The notes below the pieces were generated by a model. That model made no database searches and had not been told where the DNA came from. It saw only the letters and a program-made list of their open reading frames with translations. Made by a program: the position numbers and the translations under genes. From Robertmurraya kyonggiensis (lineage in GTDB: Bacteria; Bacillota; Bacilli; Bacillales; Cytobacillaceae): 64,000 nucleotides of DNA. This document shows positions 8,918-18,015 of the stretch, piece by piece. The stretch is taken from contig NZ_SWBM01000005.1 of the NCBI RefSeq assembly GCF_005116465.1, positions 225,703-289,702 of the forward strand. The letters are read 5' to 3'. Position 1 is the stretch's first letter. Each line of letters opens with the position of its first letter.

Positions 8918-9913
8918 TTACTTAAACATAGAAGAACTATGAAGTGGTTGTGCTTTTGCTTTTGGATCAATGTATGTTTTTGCATTGTTGATGGCTGTTG
9001 GTGCTTCACCAAATCCACTCGCGATTAGCTTCACTTTACCATCGTATGTGCAAATATCTCCAGCTGCATAAATTCCAGGAATGTTTGTTTCCATCTTAGA
9101 GTTAACGACGATGGAGTTCTTTTCAATTTCAAGACCCCATTCTTTAATCGGTCCTAGGGATGAAACAAAGCCATAGTTACAAATAACAGCATCTACATCA
9201 ATCGAAGTTTTTTCTTCGCCATTTGCATCTTGAAGGACGACCTGTTTAATACCAGTTACATCTCCCACTAATTCTACTGGGACGTATGGTGTTTTGATGT
9301 CGACCTTAGAATTGTTTAGGTTTTCAACGCTATGTTCATGGGCACGGAATTTATCACGACGATGTACAATCGTCACTTTTTCTGCGATTGGTTCAAGCAT
9401 TAAAGCCCAGTCTACTGCGGAATCTCCGCCACCAAAAACAACGACTCTTTTATCAGCAAATTGGTTTAAATCATCAATGAAGTAATGTAGGTTCTTTCCT
9501 TCGTACTCAGTAGCATTCTCAAGCTCTAAGCGACGCGGTTGGAAAGCACCGTTCCCAGCTGTAATAATAACTGTTTTTGTATAGTGAATTTCTTTGTTTG
9601 TTGTTAATTTAAATATATTGTCTTCTTGCTTTTCAATCTTTTCAACGGATTGCTCTAGGATGATGGATTGCTCAAATTTGGACATTTGCTCTTTTAAGTT
9701 ATTAACTAACTCTTGAGCACGAACCTTTGGAAAACCAGCTACATCATATATGTATTTTTCAGGATATAACGCAGATAATTGTCCCCCCAGCTGAGGCAAG
9801 CTTTCGATGATTTTAACTGATGCCTGTCTCATCCCACCGTAAAAGGCTGTGAATAGACCAACCGGTCCACCGCCAATGATGGTTATATCAAATACTTTTT
9901 GATCTTCTTTCAT
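8918..9913 (-). CDS. yumC: ferredoxin/flavodoxin-NADP+ reductase, thioredoxin reductase-like (YumC)
   Basis: FAD enzyme of 331 residues that transfers electrons between NADPH and ferredoxin or flavodoxin. It belongs to the thioredoxin-reductase-like FNR group: N-terminal [26 protein letters not shown], the NADPH-binding [14 protein letters not shown] near residue 160, and C-terminal [26 protein letters not shown]. The active-site CxxC of true thioredoxin reductase is absent (AVDWAL instead), which fits FNR. The ATG at 9913 follows a GGGGGGATTTGG stretch; an upstream in-frame codon would add 10 residues. Convergent with yutM and divergent from ndh. Confidence 0.93.
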   Translation of the reverse strand: MKEDQKVFDITIIGGGPVGLFTAFYGGMRQASVKIIESLPQLGGQLSALYPEKYIYDVAGFPKVRAQELVNNLKEQMSKFEQSIILEQSVEKIEKQEDNIFKLTTNKEIHYTKTVIITAGNGAFQPRRLELENATEYEGKNLHYFIDDLNQFADKRVVVFGGGDSAVDWALMLEPIAEKVTIVHRRDKFRAHEHSVENLNNSKVDIKTPYVPVELVGDVTGIKQVVLQDANGEEKTSIDVDAVICNYGFVSSLGPIKEWGLEIEKNSIVVNSKMETNIPGIYAAGDICTYDGKVKLIASGFGEAPTAINNAKTYIDPKAKAQPLHSSSMFK

Positions 9914-10292
9914 TCCAAATCCCCCCAGATAGAAATAGTGCAATTGCCACCTTATATATTACCATAAATAATTTCAAACTACATCAGGGTAAAAGGGAAG
10001 GAGTACTCTCCATTCATTTAATAGTTGAGAATTTCTAAATGAATTACCAACATAAACAAGTTATTTTTTATGTATATTTAGCTTGAAAAAGCGAGAGAAA
10101 AGGAATATCATGTACTTTAGGTAATATGTTAAATTTGTGTGACAAATTTTCGACATTTTTTTGCTTGAGTTAGTGAAAAGTATCACAAACTTTTTTCTTA
10201 CTTTCACTACTATAAATGAATAATGTGGTGAAGATAAGAAAAGGTAAGCAGAAAAGAGAAAAAATAAAGAATAAAAGGTGGAAGTGATCACT
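9914..10292. promoter_or_regulatory. Divergent yumC/ndh control region
   Basis: 379 gene-free bases. Visible structure: a 9-bp inverted repeat ATTCATTTA/TAAATGAAT (10012-10020, 10036-10044), the TGACAAATTTTCGAC motif at 10140-10154 shared with the yutJ region, and a Rex-like operator at 10171-10188. The region is AT-rich and separates two NAD(P)H-using flavoproteins. Confidence 0.5.
10171..10188. promoter_or_regulatory. Candidate Rex operator upstream of NADH dehydrogenase
   Basis: TAGTGA-AAAGTA-TCACAA matches the Gram-positive Rex operator pattern TTGTGA-N6-TCACAA in 11 of 12 conserved positions with the right spacing. Rex is known to repress ndh in B. subtilis when NADH is low, so position and target both fit. 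Binding itself is inferred. Confidence 0.6.
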
Positions 10293-11507
10293 TTGAGAAA
10301 GCCAAAAATCGTGATTCTAGGTGCCGGTTACGGTGGCCTAATGACTGCAACAAGATTACAAAAGGCAGTAGGAATGAATGAAGTTGAAATCCAGCTTGTG
10401 AACAAAAATGACTATCACTATGAAACAACTTGGTTACATGAAGCATCTGCTGGTACATTACATCATGATCGTGTACGTTACGACATTTCTAGTGTAATTG
10501 ACCGTAACAAAGTTGAATTTATACAAGGTACGGTTGTTGAAGTAAATAGAGATGAGAAAAAAGTTATCCTTGAAGAAGGCGAACTTCCATACGACTATCT
10601 TGTAGTCGCAGTAGGTGGAGAATCAGAAACTTTCGGAATTAAAGGGCTTAAGGAATATGCTTTTTCCATTGTAAACGTAAATTCAGCACGTCAAATTCGT
10701 GACCATATCGAATATCAATTTGCGACTTATCAAGCAGAAGAAGATAAAAAAGAAGAGCGCCTAACTATTGTCGTTGGTGGAGCAGGATTCACAGGTATCG
10801 AGTTCCTGGGTGAATTAGGAAATCGTGTACCAGAATTATGCAAAGAGTACGATATTGATCCTCATAAGGTTAAAATCATCTGTGTTGAAGCAGCTCCAAC
10901 TGTTTTACCAGGATTTGACCCTGAGTTAGTAAACTATGCAGTGGCTCAATTAGAGAAAAAAGGCGTTACTTTCATGATTGGAACAGCTGTTAAAGAAGCA
11001 ACTGAAACAGGAATCATCGTTGGTAAAGGTGAAGACGAAGTAGAAGAAATCAAAGCTGGAACGGTTGTTTGGGCTGCTGGTGTAAGAGGAAACGCAATCG
11101 TTGAAAAGTCTGGTTTTGAAGCAATGCGCGGGCGTGTAAAGGTTCAACCAGATTTAAGAGCACCAGGTCATGATGATGTATTCATTATTGGAGATTCTTC
11201 TCTAGTAATTAATGAAGAAATCAATCGTCCATACCCACCAACTGCTCAAATTGCGATGCAACAAGGTGTAACAGTTGCACACAACATCCTTGCACTAATT
11301 CGTGGAAAAGAGTTAGAAACATTCGTACCAGATATTAAAGGTACTGTATGTTCTCTAGGTCATGACGATGCAATTGGGGTTGCATTCGGTAAGAAAATGA
11401 CTGGTTCTACAGCATCATTCATGAAGAAAGTGATCGACAACCGTTCTCTATATATGGTTGGTGGACCATCATTAGTACTGAAAAAAGGTAAATTCAATAT
11501 CTTTTAA
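10293..11507 (+). CDS. ndh: type II NADH dehydrogenase (NADH:quinone oxidoreductase)
   Basis: Single-subunit NDH-2 flavoprotein that oxidises NADH and reduces menaquinone at the inner face of the membrane without pumping protons. The 404-residue product has the FAD motif [12 protein letters not shown], the segment [12 protein letters not shown] near the active site, the NADH motif [16 protein letters not shown] near residue 165, FIIGDSSLV and the AQIAMQQG quinone-site segment. I chose the TTG at 10293 (after AAGGTGGAAGTGATCAC), giving the usual MRKPK N terminus; a GTG at 10278 would add five residues. Gene position matches B. subtilis yumB, while residues look closer to Ndh. A Rex-like site lies upstream. 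Confidence 0.92.
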   Translation: MRKPKIVILGAGYGGLMTATRLQKAVGMNEVEIQLVNKNDYHYETTWLHEASAGTLHHDRVRYDISSVIDRNKVEFIQGTVVEVNRDEKKVILEEGELPYDYLVVAVGGESETFGIKGLKEYAFSIVNVNSARQIRDHIEYQFATYQAEEDKKEERLTIVVGGAGFTGIEFLGELGNRVPELCKEYDIDPHKVKIICVEAAPTVLPGFDPELVNYAVAQLEKKGVTFMIGTAVKEATETGIIVGKGEDEVEEIKAGTVVWAAGVRGNAIVEKSGFEAMRGRVKVQPDLRAPGHDDVFIIGDSSLVINEEINRPYPPTAQIAMQQGVTVAHNILALIRGKELETFVPDIKGTVCSLGHDDAIGVAFGKKMTGSTASFMKKVIDNRSLYMVGGPSLVLKKGKFNIF

Positions 11508-11525
11508 GTAAATCTTTAAATGGAA

Positions 11526-11560
11526 AAATACTCTGAAGCTGAGCTTCGGAGTATTTTTTT
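11526..11560 (+). terminator. Terminator after ndh
   Basis: A 14-bp stem (11526-11539 with 11543-11556, one wobble), three-base loop, then a run of T. It lies 18 bases after the ndh stop. Confidence 0.9.
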
Positions 11561-11645
11561 CGACCTATTATGAGCGTACTTTCTTGTTGACTCCCTACAT
11601 TCCATTAAGTACACTTAATGGTGATATAAGGGAGGCTTGTGCGCA

Positions 11646-11969
11646 ATGCAGATGACGATATTTACCCTACCGATTTCGATGCTACTCTTTTTTGTACTGT
11701 TCTTTGGAATTGGTTTTATTTTAAATATGCTATTAAGAATGACTTGGATTATGGCATTTGTCTATCCGATCATCACCATTTTTATTGTTGATAAAGTGAG
11801 ATTCATCGAATATTTTACAGATAGTAAATCATCTTTTACTGAACTAGGAACAAGATTTTCTCATTTAGCCCTTGCGGATATTCTAATTCTTAGCAGCGGA
11901 CTTGCTGGAGCAATTGGAGCAGGAATAACAATGAGAATTCTTCGCAAAAAAGGATATCGAATGTTTTAA
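11646..11969 (+). CDS. yuiB: YuiB family small membrane protein
   Basis: A 107-residue integral membrane protein with about three hydrophobic segments (roughly residues 5-25, 28-48 and 75-95), matching the YuiB family in size and in the opening MTIFTLPISMLLFFVLFFG. The function is unknown. I place the start at the ATG at 11646, 10 bases after AAGGGAGG; an in-frame TTG at 11637 is too close to that site, and the ATG at 11652 is also possible. It sits between ndh and yuiC, the order I recall for the yum/yui genes of B. subtilis, and has its own terminator. Confidence 0.8.
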   Translation: MQMTIFTLPISMLLFFVLFFGIGFILNMLLRMTWIMAFVYPIITIFIVDKVRFIEYFTDSKSSFTELGTRFSHLALADILILSSGLAGAIGAGITMRILRKKGYRMF

Positions 11970-11998
11970 AACCTTCACTAAAAATGTGAAGGTTTTTT
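11968..11998 (+). terminator. Terminator after yuiB
   Basis: A perfect 11-bp stem AAAACCTTCAC/GTGAAGGTTTT (11968-11978, 11986-11996), followed by TTT. The stem starts at the stop codon. Confidence 0.9.
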
Positions 11999-12115
11999 TA
12001 TATGTGCAGCTAATTATATTGAATTTTCTATATATTTTAACAAAAATCGCTCAATCTCATGAATAATTCATCGCAAGATCGGAAATGAATAGTCATGGGA
12101 GGAGCGATTTTTTAG

Positions 12116-12811
12116 ATGAGAAACTTTAAAAATTGGACAAGACGTTTGTTGATGACATTTTTATTTTGTGCAGCTTTGATGACAACATATCAGGGAATTT
12201 CTGGTGTCGAGGCCATGTCACTTACCACATACCTTGGTCACGAAGAGGAAAATGATTCCACTACGGATCACAAATTTAAACCGATGGAAGTTGCTTTTAA
12301 ATTTTTACAAAAAGTAACGAATACGGATTTAAAAATATCTTCGAGTGAAAAAGTATCTGGAACGCCGCCTACTTTAGATGAAATGGATTGGTCCAAATAT
12401 CCAAGTACAGAAGTGACTGCGACTGGCTATACAGCTGGAGTAGAATCAACTGGAAAAGGACCTGAACATCCCCAATACGGAATTACGTATTCAGGGGTAA
12501 AAGTAACACGTGACCTGTATTCAACGGTTGCAGCAGACTTAAATGTGTTTCCGATTGGCACAATTCTCTATATCCCTGGCTATGGTTATGGTGTTGTAGC
12601 GGATAAGGGAGGAGCCATTAAAGGAAATGAAGTCGACCTTTATTACGATACAGTTGAAGAAGTATATGAAAAATGGGGTAAGAAGAAGCTCGAAGTCTAC
12701 GTAATCGAAAAAGGTGACGGGAAGCTGACAGAAGAAGAATTAAAAGCGTTAAATGAAAATGAATCGATGCAGGTGTTTCGCCAGCAAATCATTCAATCTA
12801 AAAGTGAATAA
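12116..12811 (+). CDS. yuiC: 3D domain-containing exported protein (YuiC)
   Basis: A 231-residue exported or membrane-anchored protein with a C-terminal 3D domain, the double-psi barrel fold found in lytic transglycosylase-like proteins that cut peptidoglycan (YuiC and the Rpf/MltA-like group). Residues 1-32 form an Arg/Lys-then-hydrophobic signal segment ([17 protein letters not shown]). The 3D domain spans about 98-205, with the Asp-bearing segments [37 protein letters not shown] and VYVIEKG. A strong GGGAGGAGCG precedes the ATG at 12116. Likely role: cell-wall remodelling, perhaps in sporulation or resuscitation (inference). Confidence 0.87.
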   Translation: MRNFKNWTRRLLMTFLFCAALMTTYQGISGVEAMSLTTYLGHEEENDSTTDHKFKPMEVAFKFLQKVTNTDLKISSSEKVSGTPPTLDEMDWSKYPSTEVTATGYTAGVESTGKGPEHPQYGITYSGVKVTRDLYSTVAADLNVFPIGTILYIPGYGYGVVADKGGAIKGNEVDLYYDTVEEVYEKWGKKKLEVYVIEKGDGKLTEEELKALNENESMQVFRQQIIQSKSE

Positions 12812-12814
12812 TAC

Positions 12815-12858
12815 AGAAAAACTGACCTCTACATTTTTGAGTAGAGGTCAGTTTTTCT
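12815..12858. terminator. Bidirectional terminator between yuiC and yuiD
   Basis: A perfect 18-bp stem (12815-12832 with 12841-12858) around an 8-nt loop, with A-run and T-run on either side. It reaches the yuiD stop codon and serves both convergent genes. Confidence 0.92.
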
Positions 12859-13337
12859 CATAGATATACTATATAATGTAGAATAAGAGTTAACAGAATT
12901 CCTGTTAATCCTCCAAAGAAAACCTCAAGTGGCTTATGTCCTAATAGTTCCTTTAATTCTTTTTGCTTTGTTTTATCAGCTTTTTTGGGCCAATCCCTTA
13001 CTTCATCGACGAATTTATTGAAATCCGTGACCAAACGATTTAATACAATCGCTTGCTCGCCGGCTTGACGACGAACCCCGGTAGCATCAAACATCGTGAT
13101 AATGGCAAATATCGCTGAAATGGCAAAAACATTCGAATCAAAGCCCGATTCCATACCAATACCAGTCGACAATGCCGTTACTGCAGCCGAGTGAGAGCTA
13201 GGCATTCCACCAGTGCTCGTTAGTAACGACCAGTTGAGCTTTTTCGTAACGGCGAAATGAATCGGGACCTTTACAAATTGGGCAAAGAATATTGCGAAAA
13301 TTGCGGCCCATAGTGAGAAATTCATCAATAAATCCAA
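12858..13337 (-). CDS. yuiD: divergent PAP2 family membrane protein (YuiD)
   Basis: Integral membrane protein (159 residues) of the divergent PAP2/acid-phosphatase-like family DUF212. The conserved segments VTKKLNWSLLTSTGGMPSSHSAAVTAL and MFDATGVRRQAGEQA are present. They resemble the phosphate-binding PSGHS and SR-x6-H motifs of PAP2 enzymes, but the catalytic activity of this family is unproven. I chose the TTG at 13337, which follows AAGGTGGTTACAACA and yields a start like B. subtilis YuiD; the open frame extends to 13466 without a better site. Divergent from the DUF309 gene. Confidence 0.85.
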   Translation of the reverse strand: MDLLMNFSLWAAIFAIFFAQFVKVPIHFAVTKKLNWSLLTSTGGMPSSHSAAVTALSTGIGMESGFDSNVFAISAIFAIITMFDATGVRRQAGEQAIVLNRLVTDFNKFVDEVRDWPKKADKTKQKELKELLGHKPLEVFFGGLTGILLTLILHYIVYL

Positions 13338-13394
13338 TGTTGTAACCACCTTTGTGTTGGAAAATAAGAAGATATTTTTAAAGGGTGAGGCAAA

Positions 13395-13775
13395 ATGACT
13401 GAATATCCACTCGAATACTATCAATTCTTTGTTCATTTTAATGAAGGCGACTATTATACCTGTCATGACTTACTGGAAGAAATGTGGATGACCGATAAAT
13501 CGAATCTGTTTTTAAAAGGGCTTCTACAGATGAGTGTGGCCATATATCATTATGAATATGGAAATGTAAAAGGTGCTCGTGCGATGATGAAAACCGCCAA
13601 CGAATATTTACAGGACTATCGTCCAAAACATTGGGGACTTGATCTTGAAAAAGTATATCCGTTTATCGAAGCTAGTTTAACCATTATACCACAACACTTG
13701 GATCGAGTTTCCTACGAAAAAGTAGACACTTTACCCCAGTTGCCACAGCTATATTTATATTTGGAAGATAGTTAG
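13395..13775 (+). CDS. DUF309 domain-containing protein
   Basis: A 126-residue all-helical cytosolic protein of the DUF309 family. The signature FNEGDYYTCHDLLEEMW (residues 15-31), with its His and Glu-Glu pair, and KGLLQMSVAIYHYEYGNVKGA (40-60) are conserved and may form a metal or ligand pocket. The function is unknown. The ATG at 13395 is preceded by AAAGGGTGAGGCAAA. Its N-terminal region overlaps only the non-coding upstream extension of the yuiD frame. Confidence 0.85.
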   Translation: MTEYPLEYYQFFVHFNEGDYYTCHDLLEEMWMTDKSNLFLKGLLQMSVAIYHYEYGNVKGARAMMKTANEYLQDYRPKHWGLDLEKVYPFIEASLTIIPQHLDRVSYEKVDTLPQLPQLYLYLEDS

Positions 13776-13835
13776 ATAGTCGAAACTTTTCTTCCTTTCA
13801 TATATAATAAAATCATATTTCTTGGGGGTGACGTA

Positions 13836-15341
13836 ATGTTTAATGTGAACAATGTAGTAAATTTTCAAGATAAGTATGAATGCTTAGTGGTCGGTTTTTA
13901 TGACAAACCAGATAAGTTTTCTGGTAGTTTATCAAATCTAGATGAGTTATTTCAAGGTCAATTAACGGAACTTGTTAAAAGTGGGGACATTTCTGCTAAA
14001 AAGAAATCTGTCTCAAAAATACATACTTTTGAAAAAATAGGGGCAAAAAGATTATTTTTCGTAGGCTTAGGAAAAGAAAAGGAAGCATCCTTTGAAATTC
14101 TTCGCGAAGCTTTTGGAAAAGTATTTAAGGAGATTCAAAGTGCAAAGCTTGAAGAAGTAGCCGTGTACTTAGATTCATTTACTTCGGAAACGATTGAAGC
14201 TCTTGATGCTACCCATGCTCTAGGTGAGGCATTGCCACTTGCTACATATGAGTTTGAAGGCTATAAGCAAAAATCAAATGAGCCAAAAAAAGAAATTGAA
14301 AAAGTTATCGTTTTAACGGAGCAAGATGAGGAAGAAATCCAAGCTGCATTAGCAGTAGGTTATGTGTATGGAAAAGGAACAAATTCCGCTCGTACACTTG
14401 TGAATACACCTGGAAATTTATTAACGGCAACTGACATGGCCAACTATGCAAAAGAGCTTGGTGATAAATACGGTTTTGAAGTAGAGATCTTGGAAAAAGA
14501 AGATATGTTAAAGCTTGGGATGGGCGCTTTGCTAGCCGTGAACCAAGGATCAGCTGAACCGCCCAAAATGATCGTTCTGAAATATCAAGGGAAGGACGAA
14601 TGGAAGGATGTTATTGGCTTAGTTGGAAAAGGAATTACCTTTGATACAGGTGGTTACTCGATCAAGACAAAGGATGGCATTGTTGGCATGAAATCTGATA
14701 TGGGTGGAGCAGCTGCTGTTTTAGGAGCCATGGAAATTATCGGAGAACTTCAGCCTGAACAAAATGTCGTTGCCGTGATTCCTTCAACTGACAATATGGT
14801 CAGTGGTACAGCATTTAAGCCGGATGATGTAATCACTTCTATGAGTGGTAAAACAATTGAAGTGCTGAATACAGATGCGGAAGGACGCCTTGTTTTAGCA
14901 GATGCGGTTACGTATGCGAAGCATCATGGAGCGAATTATCTAGTTGATATCGCTACATTAACGGGTGGTGTTATCGTTGCACTTGGAACGGAAACAACAG
15001 GTGCTTTAACGAATGATGAAGCATGGTTCGAGCAGGTATTAGAAGCTTCCTATGAAGCAGGTGAACCAATTTGGCGCTTACCATTGTTTGAAAACGATAT
15101 TGAACGAGTTCGTAGCAGTAAGATTGCCGATTTAAATAATTCTCCTGGCCGAGAAGGACACGCCATTATGGGTGGAGCATTTGTCGGAGAATTTGCAGAA
15201 GGTACACCTTGGGTACATCTTGATATTGCTGGAACGGCGACAACTTCCAAAATAACTGATATGGGCCCTTCAGGAGCAACTGGTGTAATGACACGCACGT
15301 TAGCTCTGTTGGTTGAACGATTCGAAGGAATCGAATCTTAA
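13836..15341 (+). CDS. pepA: leucyl aminopeptidase (M17 family)
   Basis: Cytosolic zinc/manganese aminopeptidase that removes N-terminal residues, especially Leu, from peptides. At 501 residues it has the normal M17 length. The catalytic domain from about residue 175 shows the metal-binding Lys/Asp segment [14 protein letters not shown], the [13 protein letters not shown] segment and the family signature [13 protein letters not shown]. The less conserved N-terminal domain occupies about 1-165. The start follows TTGGGGGTGACGTA. Corresponds by position to B. subtilis yuiE. Monocistronic, with a hairpin terminator after the stop. Confidence 0.94.
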   Translation: MFNVNNVVNFQDKYECLVVGFYDKPDKFSGSLSNLDELFQGQLTELVKSGDISAKKKSVSKIHTFEKIGAKRLFFVGLGKEKEASFEILREAFGKVFKEIQSAKLEEVAVYLDSFTSETIEALDATHALGEALPLATYEFEGYKQKSNEPKKEIEKVIVLTEQDEEEIQAALAVGYVYGKGTNSARTLVNTPGNLLTATDMANYAKELGDKYGFEVEILEKEDMLKLGMGALLAVNQGSAEPPKMIVLKYQGKDEWKDVIGLVGKGITFDTGGYSIKTKDGIVGMKSDMGGAAAVLGAMEIIGELQPEQNVVAVIPSTDNMVSGTAFKPDDVITSMSGKTIEVLNTDAEGRLVLADAVTYAKHHGANYLVDIATLTGGVIVALGTETTGALTNDEAWFEQVLEASYEAGEPIWRLPLFENDIERVRSSKIADLNNSPGREGHAIMGGAFVGEFAEGTPWVHLDIAGTATTSKITDMGPSGATGVMTRTLALLVERFEGIES

Positions 15342-15349
15342 AATTTTTT

Positions 15350-15384
15350 AACAGCTTCTCATTTTATGGGGAGCTGTTTTTTCG
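15350..15384 (+). terminator. Terminator after pepA
   Basis: AACAGCT (15350-15356) pairs with AGCTGTT (15372-15378), with further pairing of the TCTC and GGGG inside, then TTTTTT. Confidence 0.8.
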
Positions 15385-15458
15385 TGCCTTATTTTATGGA
15401 CATGCAACTAAACTTCTGAGATTACGTCTACTGAATTAAGAATGTCATAATTTATGAG

Positions 15459-16190
15459 GTGGGTAGGATTAAAAAGCTATTATATGCGTTATTCATATTG
15501 TTTTTTCTGGTTGGTTGCAATGCAACTTCAGATTCTGATGGTGAAACTCCTAAGGATACGAATAATGAAGAGGTTACATCTGATGACGGTGTTGATAAGC
15601 CAAGTACTGACGACGAAGAGGAAGCTCCTGAAGTTGAAGAAACACCAGTGGAAGAAGTGGCTACTATCAATATTCAAGAATATTTTCCTCCTGAAAATGT
15701 TATAAAGCATTTTAGAGGAGAAGGAAATGAGTACGCATCTGAAGTTGAAACGATTTTTCAAAGAGAAGGAGAATTCTTAGTATCTTTGGGGAACAACGGA
15801 GGAACACAGGTTTTAAGGGTGTATCAATTAACACAGAACGGAATTCATCTAGTCTATGAAGTGCCTGAATACTATGAGGAATCACCGCCATCAGTAGCGT
15901 CGCTTCAAGAACAGTTTCAGATACAGGATGTGTTGACAGTACCTGTTGAAAAGGGAAGGATGATAAACGGCTGGGAAATTGTTGATATCGCTCATGAGCT
16001 TACATTGCCAATTGGAACTCTAAATGATGTCATCGTCTTGGAGAAAACAAATGGAAATGAAAGCATGAATCGGCATTACTGGGCAAAACAATATGGCCTT
16101 GTGAAAAAGGAGTTCTACTATAAAAATGAAGATGCATATGAGTTAATGGTCACGACTGAATTAGAAAAAGTAGAAGAATTGCCCCAATGA
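15459..16190 (+). CDS. Hypothetical lipoprotein with acidic linker
   Basis: A 243-residue predicted lipoprotein. The N terminus KKLLYALFILFFLVGC is a type II signal peptide with lipobox LVGC, so the mature protein should be anchored by its Cys near residue 20. Residues 21-68 are an Asp/Glu/Thr-rich low-complexity linker, followed by a globular domain (about 70-240) I do not recognise. The start is uncertain: GTG at 15459 lies inside the only good ribosome binding site (GAGGTGGGTAGG, 15456-15467), which would better suit the next codons, of which ATT at 15468 is the only near-start codon. No partner gene is evident. Confidence 0.75.
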   Translation: MGRIKKLLYALFILFFLVGCNATSDSDGETPKDTNNEEVTSDDGVDKPSTDDEEEAPEVEETPVEEVATINIQEYFPPENVIKHFRGEGNEYASEVETIFQREGEFLVSLGNNGGTQVLRVYQLTQNGIHLVYEVPEYYEESPPSVASLQEQFQIQDVLTVPVEKGRMINGWEIVDIAHELTLPIGTLNDVIVLEKTNGNESMNRHYWAKQYGLVKKEFYYKNEDAYELMVTTELEKVEELPQ

Positions 16191-16280
16191 TAAGTGTGAA
16201 TTTCCTTAATCAGCCCACTCTAATTAGGTGCTTGTTGCATATGCAATAGGGAAGGAGTGTAATATTAAGGAGGTTTGAGA

Positions 16281-16595
16281 ATGCGTTATTATAGAGGGCC
16301 TTTTGTGCCTGATCAAAGGTTCTTTTTTGCCTTTGGAGCTCCGTTTTGGGGAGGCTTGATTGGTGGCTTAGCTGGTGGCCTAATCGGTGGAGCCTTTGCT
16401 CGTCCGAGGCCGTTTCCTTACCCAGTACCGTATGGTCCGTATGGCTTTGGGGGACCAGGCGGTTTTGGTAACCCTGGAAACTTTGGTGGTGGATATGGAA
16501 ATTTTGGTGGTCCCGGACCTTATGGAAATAATGTTTTAGGAGCCTATGGAAACAAAGGGAATTTTGGAAACTTCGGTGGTCCACCGTTTTATTAG
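16281..16595 (+). CDS. Glycine/proline/aromatic-rich small protein, possibly spore-coat related
   Basis: A 104-residue low-complexity protein. After MRYYRGPFVPDQRFFF comes a Gly-rich hydrophobic stretch (GGLIGGLAGGLIGGAFA, about 26-42), then repeats of Pro-Tyr-Gly-Phe and Gly-Asn-Phe-Gly-Gly to the end. The hydrophobic stretch resembles a glycine-zipper segment. The Gly/Tyr/Phe tail is like small spore coat proteins, but this is only a compositional comparison. The ATG at 16281 is 7 bases after AAGGAGG; an in-frame TTG at 16275 is too close to it. Followed by a strong terminator. Confidence 0.7.
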   Translation: MRYYRGPFVPDQRFFFAFGAPFWGGLIGGLAGGLIGGAFARPRPFPYPVPYGPYGFGGPGGFGNPGNFGGGYGNFGGPGPYGNNVLGAYGNKGNFGNFGGPPFY

Positions 16596-16603
16596 TAGGT
16601 GGT

Positions 16604-16644
16604 AAAAGAGAAATGCATATCAATGTGAGGTGCATTTCTCTTTT
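16604..16644 (+). terminator. Terminator after the Gly-rich gene
   Basis: A perfect 14-bp stem AAAAGAGAAATGCA/TGCATTTCTCTTTT (16604-16617, 16631-16644) with a 13-nt loop. It is symmetric enough to act in both directions. Confidence 0.88.
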
Positions 16645-16719
16645 ATTCTAGAAAATTATTCCAATTAAACTAAGATTATAATATAATCGTAGAAATATCA
16701 AAAAAGGGAGGGAGTTCTT

Positions 16720-17169
16720 GTGGAGGCTTGTTTCATTTGCAACAAACATGCTGGGAAGATACAGACTGCTGGATTGACGATTTATGAAGACGAATTGGTT
16801 TATATTGGTCACATTGATAGAAATGGAGAACCCAATTATTTAGGCCACATTATGATTGACTTAAAAAGGCATGCTCCAACGCTTGGGGATATGAGTGAGG
16901 AAGAGGCAAAAGCATTTGGGTTGATGTTGGCTAGGGTAAGCAAGGCGTTAATGGACAATGAACATGCGGAACATATTTATTCGTATGTTTTGGGGGATGC
17001 AGTTCCTCATCTTCATATGCACCTAGTGCCACGTTATCCGAATACACCTAAAGAATATTGGGGTCCCAATGCTGTATACGATTGGCCACAAGCTCCGATG
17101 GGAACAAATTCAGAGGTTATTGACCTTTGTGCTCGTATTAAAAAGTATTTAGATAATGCCTATGACTAA
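16720..17169 (+). CDS. HIT family hydrolase
   Basis: Histidine-triad nucleotide-binding protein of 149 residues, expected to hydrolyse nucleoside phosphoramidates or dinucleoside polyphosphates. An N-terminal CFICNKHAGK pair of Cys resembles the zinc site of several HIT proteins. The HIT motif HLHMHLVPRYP (His-x-His-x-His) lies near residue 103, and GHIMIDLKRHAPTLGDM is the upstream conserved strand-turn. GTG start at 16720 follows GGGAGGGA. Its last codons overlap the start of the PP2C-like gene, so the two are probably cotranslated. Confidence 0.88.
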   Translation: MEACFICNKHAGKIQTAGLTIYEDELVYIGHIDRNGEPNYLGHIMIDLKRHAPTLGDMSEEEAKAFGLMLARVSKALMDNEHAEHIYSYVLGDAVPHLHMHLVPRYPNTPKEYWGPNAVYDWPQAPMGTNSEVIDLCARIKKYLDNAYD

Positions 17170-17974
17170 CCATATACATGATTTTAACTGGGTTGGTAGT
17201 CAAGAGGATTTCGTTGATAAACCATATATTAAGCAACTTTCGCATGTAGTTGTGGGGCTTTATGGTGGCAATTCAAATGCAGGACAATACAAAAATGAAG
17301 ACGGATGCTTGGTATGGCTGAATGAAAAGGAAGGTTGGGAGTTTGCTATTATTCTTGATGCACATAAAACTGCAGAGAGTGCTGAGATTGTGTTAGAACT
17401 GTTTGAGGAAGAAAAATATCACATAAAGAAACTATTATCATTGCCGAGAGCTCAGCAAATGTTCAAACCCCTAGAAGAAAAGATATTAAGTATGTTCCAA
17501 TCAGAAGCCTTTTTGGAAAGGTGTCGAAATGCTACTGGTGAAACAGCTTGTTTAATAGTAGTGAGAAAAGATAAGTATGTATGGTGGTTCTCGGTAGGGG
17601 ACTGTATTCTCTACTTATTCCATGAAGAATTAGCAGCACTTGGACAGTACCAAGTAAACCAAAGACAATTCTATGAATGGGTGGGACAAGTTAATACTTT
17701 TGAGCAAGAGGTTCCTTGTTACAGTAGTGGAATAAAGGAATTGAGAAAAGGAGAAAATCATCTTTTTCTAACAACAGATGGTTTAATAGAATGTCCGGGA
17801 GAACCCTATTCAAATCCAATAACCATTTATAATTCCTTTTTAAACACTGTAGATGCTGAGTGTATTCAACACATGATAGAGATAATACAGTCTCATAATG
17901 TCAGAGATAGTACAACTATCGTTTCTTGGAAAGTAGATATCTCGAAGGAAACCACAAAACCAAGTGATCAATGA
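17156..17974 (+). CDS. PP2C-like protein phosphatase, divergent
   Basis: A 272-residue cytosolic protein with the layout of the PP2C (PPM) fold. Visible elements in order are GNSNAGQYKNEDGCLVWL (motif 1-like, Glu-Asp retained), AIILDAHKTAESA in place of the usual DGxGG, GETACLIVVRKDKYVWWFSVGDCILYLF, HLFLTTDGLIE and C-terminal RDSTTIVSW in place of DNxT. The metal-binding Asp residues seem present, but the glycines after the second are lost, so activity is uncertain. The start (ATG at 17156 or 17162) lies inside the HIT gene without its own ribosome binding site, indicating coupling. Confidence 0.7.
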   Translation: MPMTNHIHDFNWVGSQEDFVDKPYIKQLSHVVVGLYGGNSNAGQYKNEDGCLVWLNEKEGWEFAIILDAHKTAESAEIVLELFEEEKYHIKKLLSLPRAQQMFKPLEEKILSMFQSEAFLERCRNATGETACLIVVRKDKYVWWFSVGDCILYLFHEELAALGQYQVNQRQFYEWVGQVNTFEQEVPCYSSGIKELRKGENHLFLTTDGLIECPGEPYSNPITIYNSFLNTVDAECIQHMIEIIQSHNVRDSTTIVSWKVDISKETTKPSDQ

Positions 17975-17977
17975 TTT

Positions 17978-18015
17978 AAGAAATAGGTGCACTATAAAAT
18001 GCACCTATTTTTCTT
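17978..18015. terminator. Bidirectional terminator
   Basis: AAATAGGTGCA (17981-17991) pairs with TGCACCTATTT (18000-18010), flanked by A-rich and T-rich runs, between two convergent genes. Confidence 0.88.

Noticed and set aside
8653..9018. 121-codon minus-strand ORF
   Set aside because: It overlaps the yutM end, the family B repeat, a terminator and the yumC end in another frame, and its translation is low-quality.
15454..15705. 83-codon ORF starting ATG 15454
   Set aside because: Its ATG sits near the lipoprotein start but the other frame has a textbook lipobox and continues for 243 codons.
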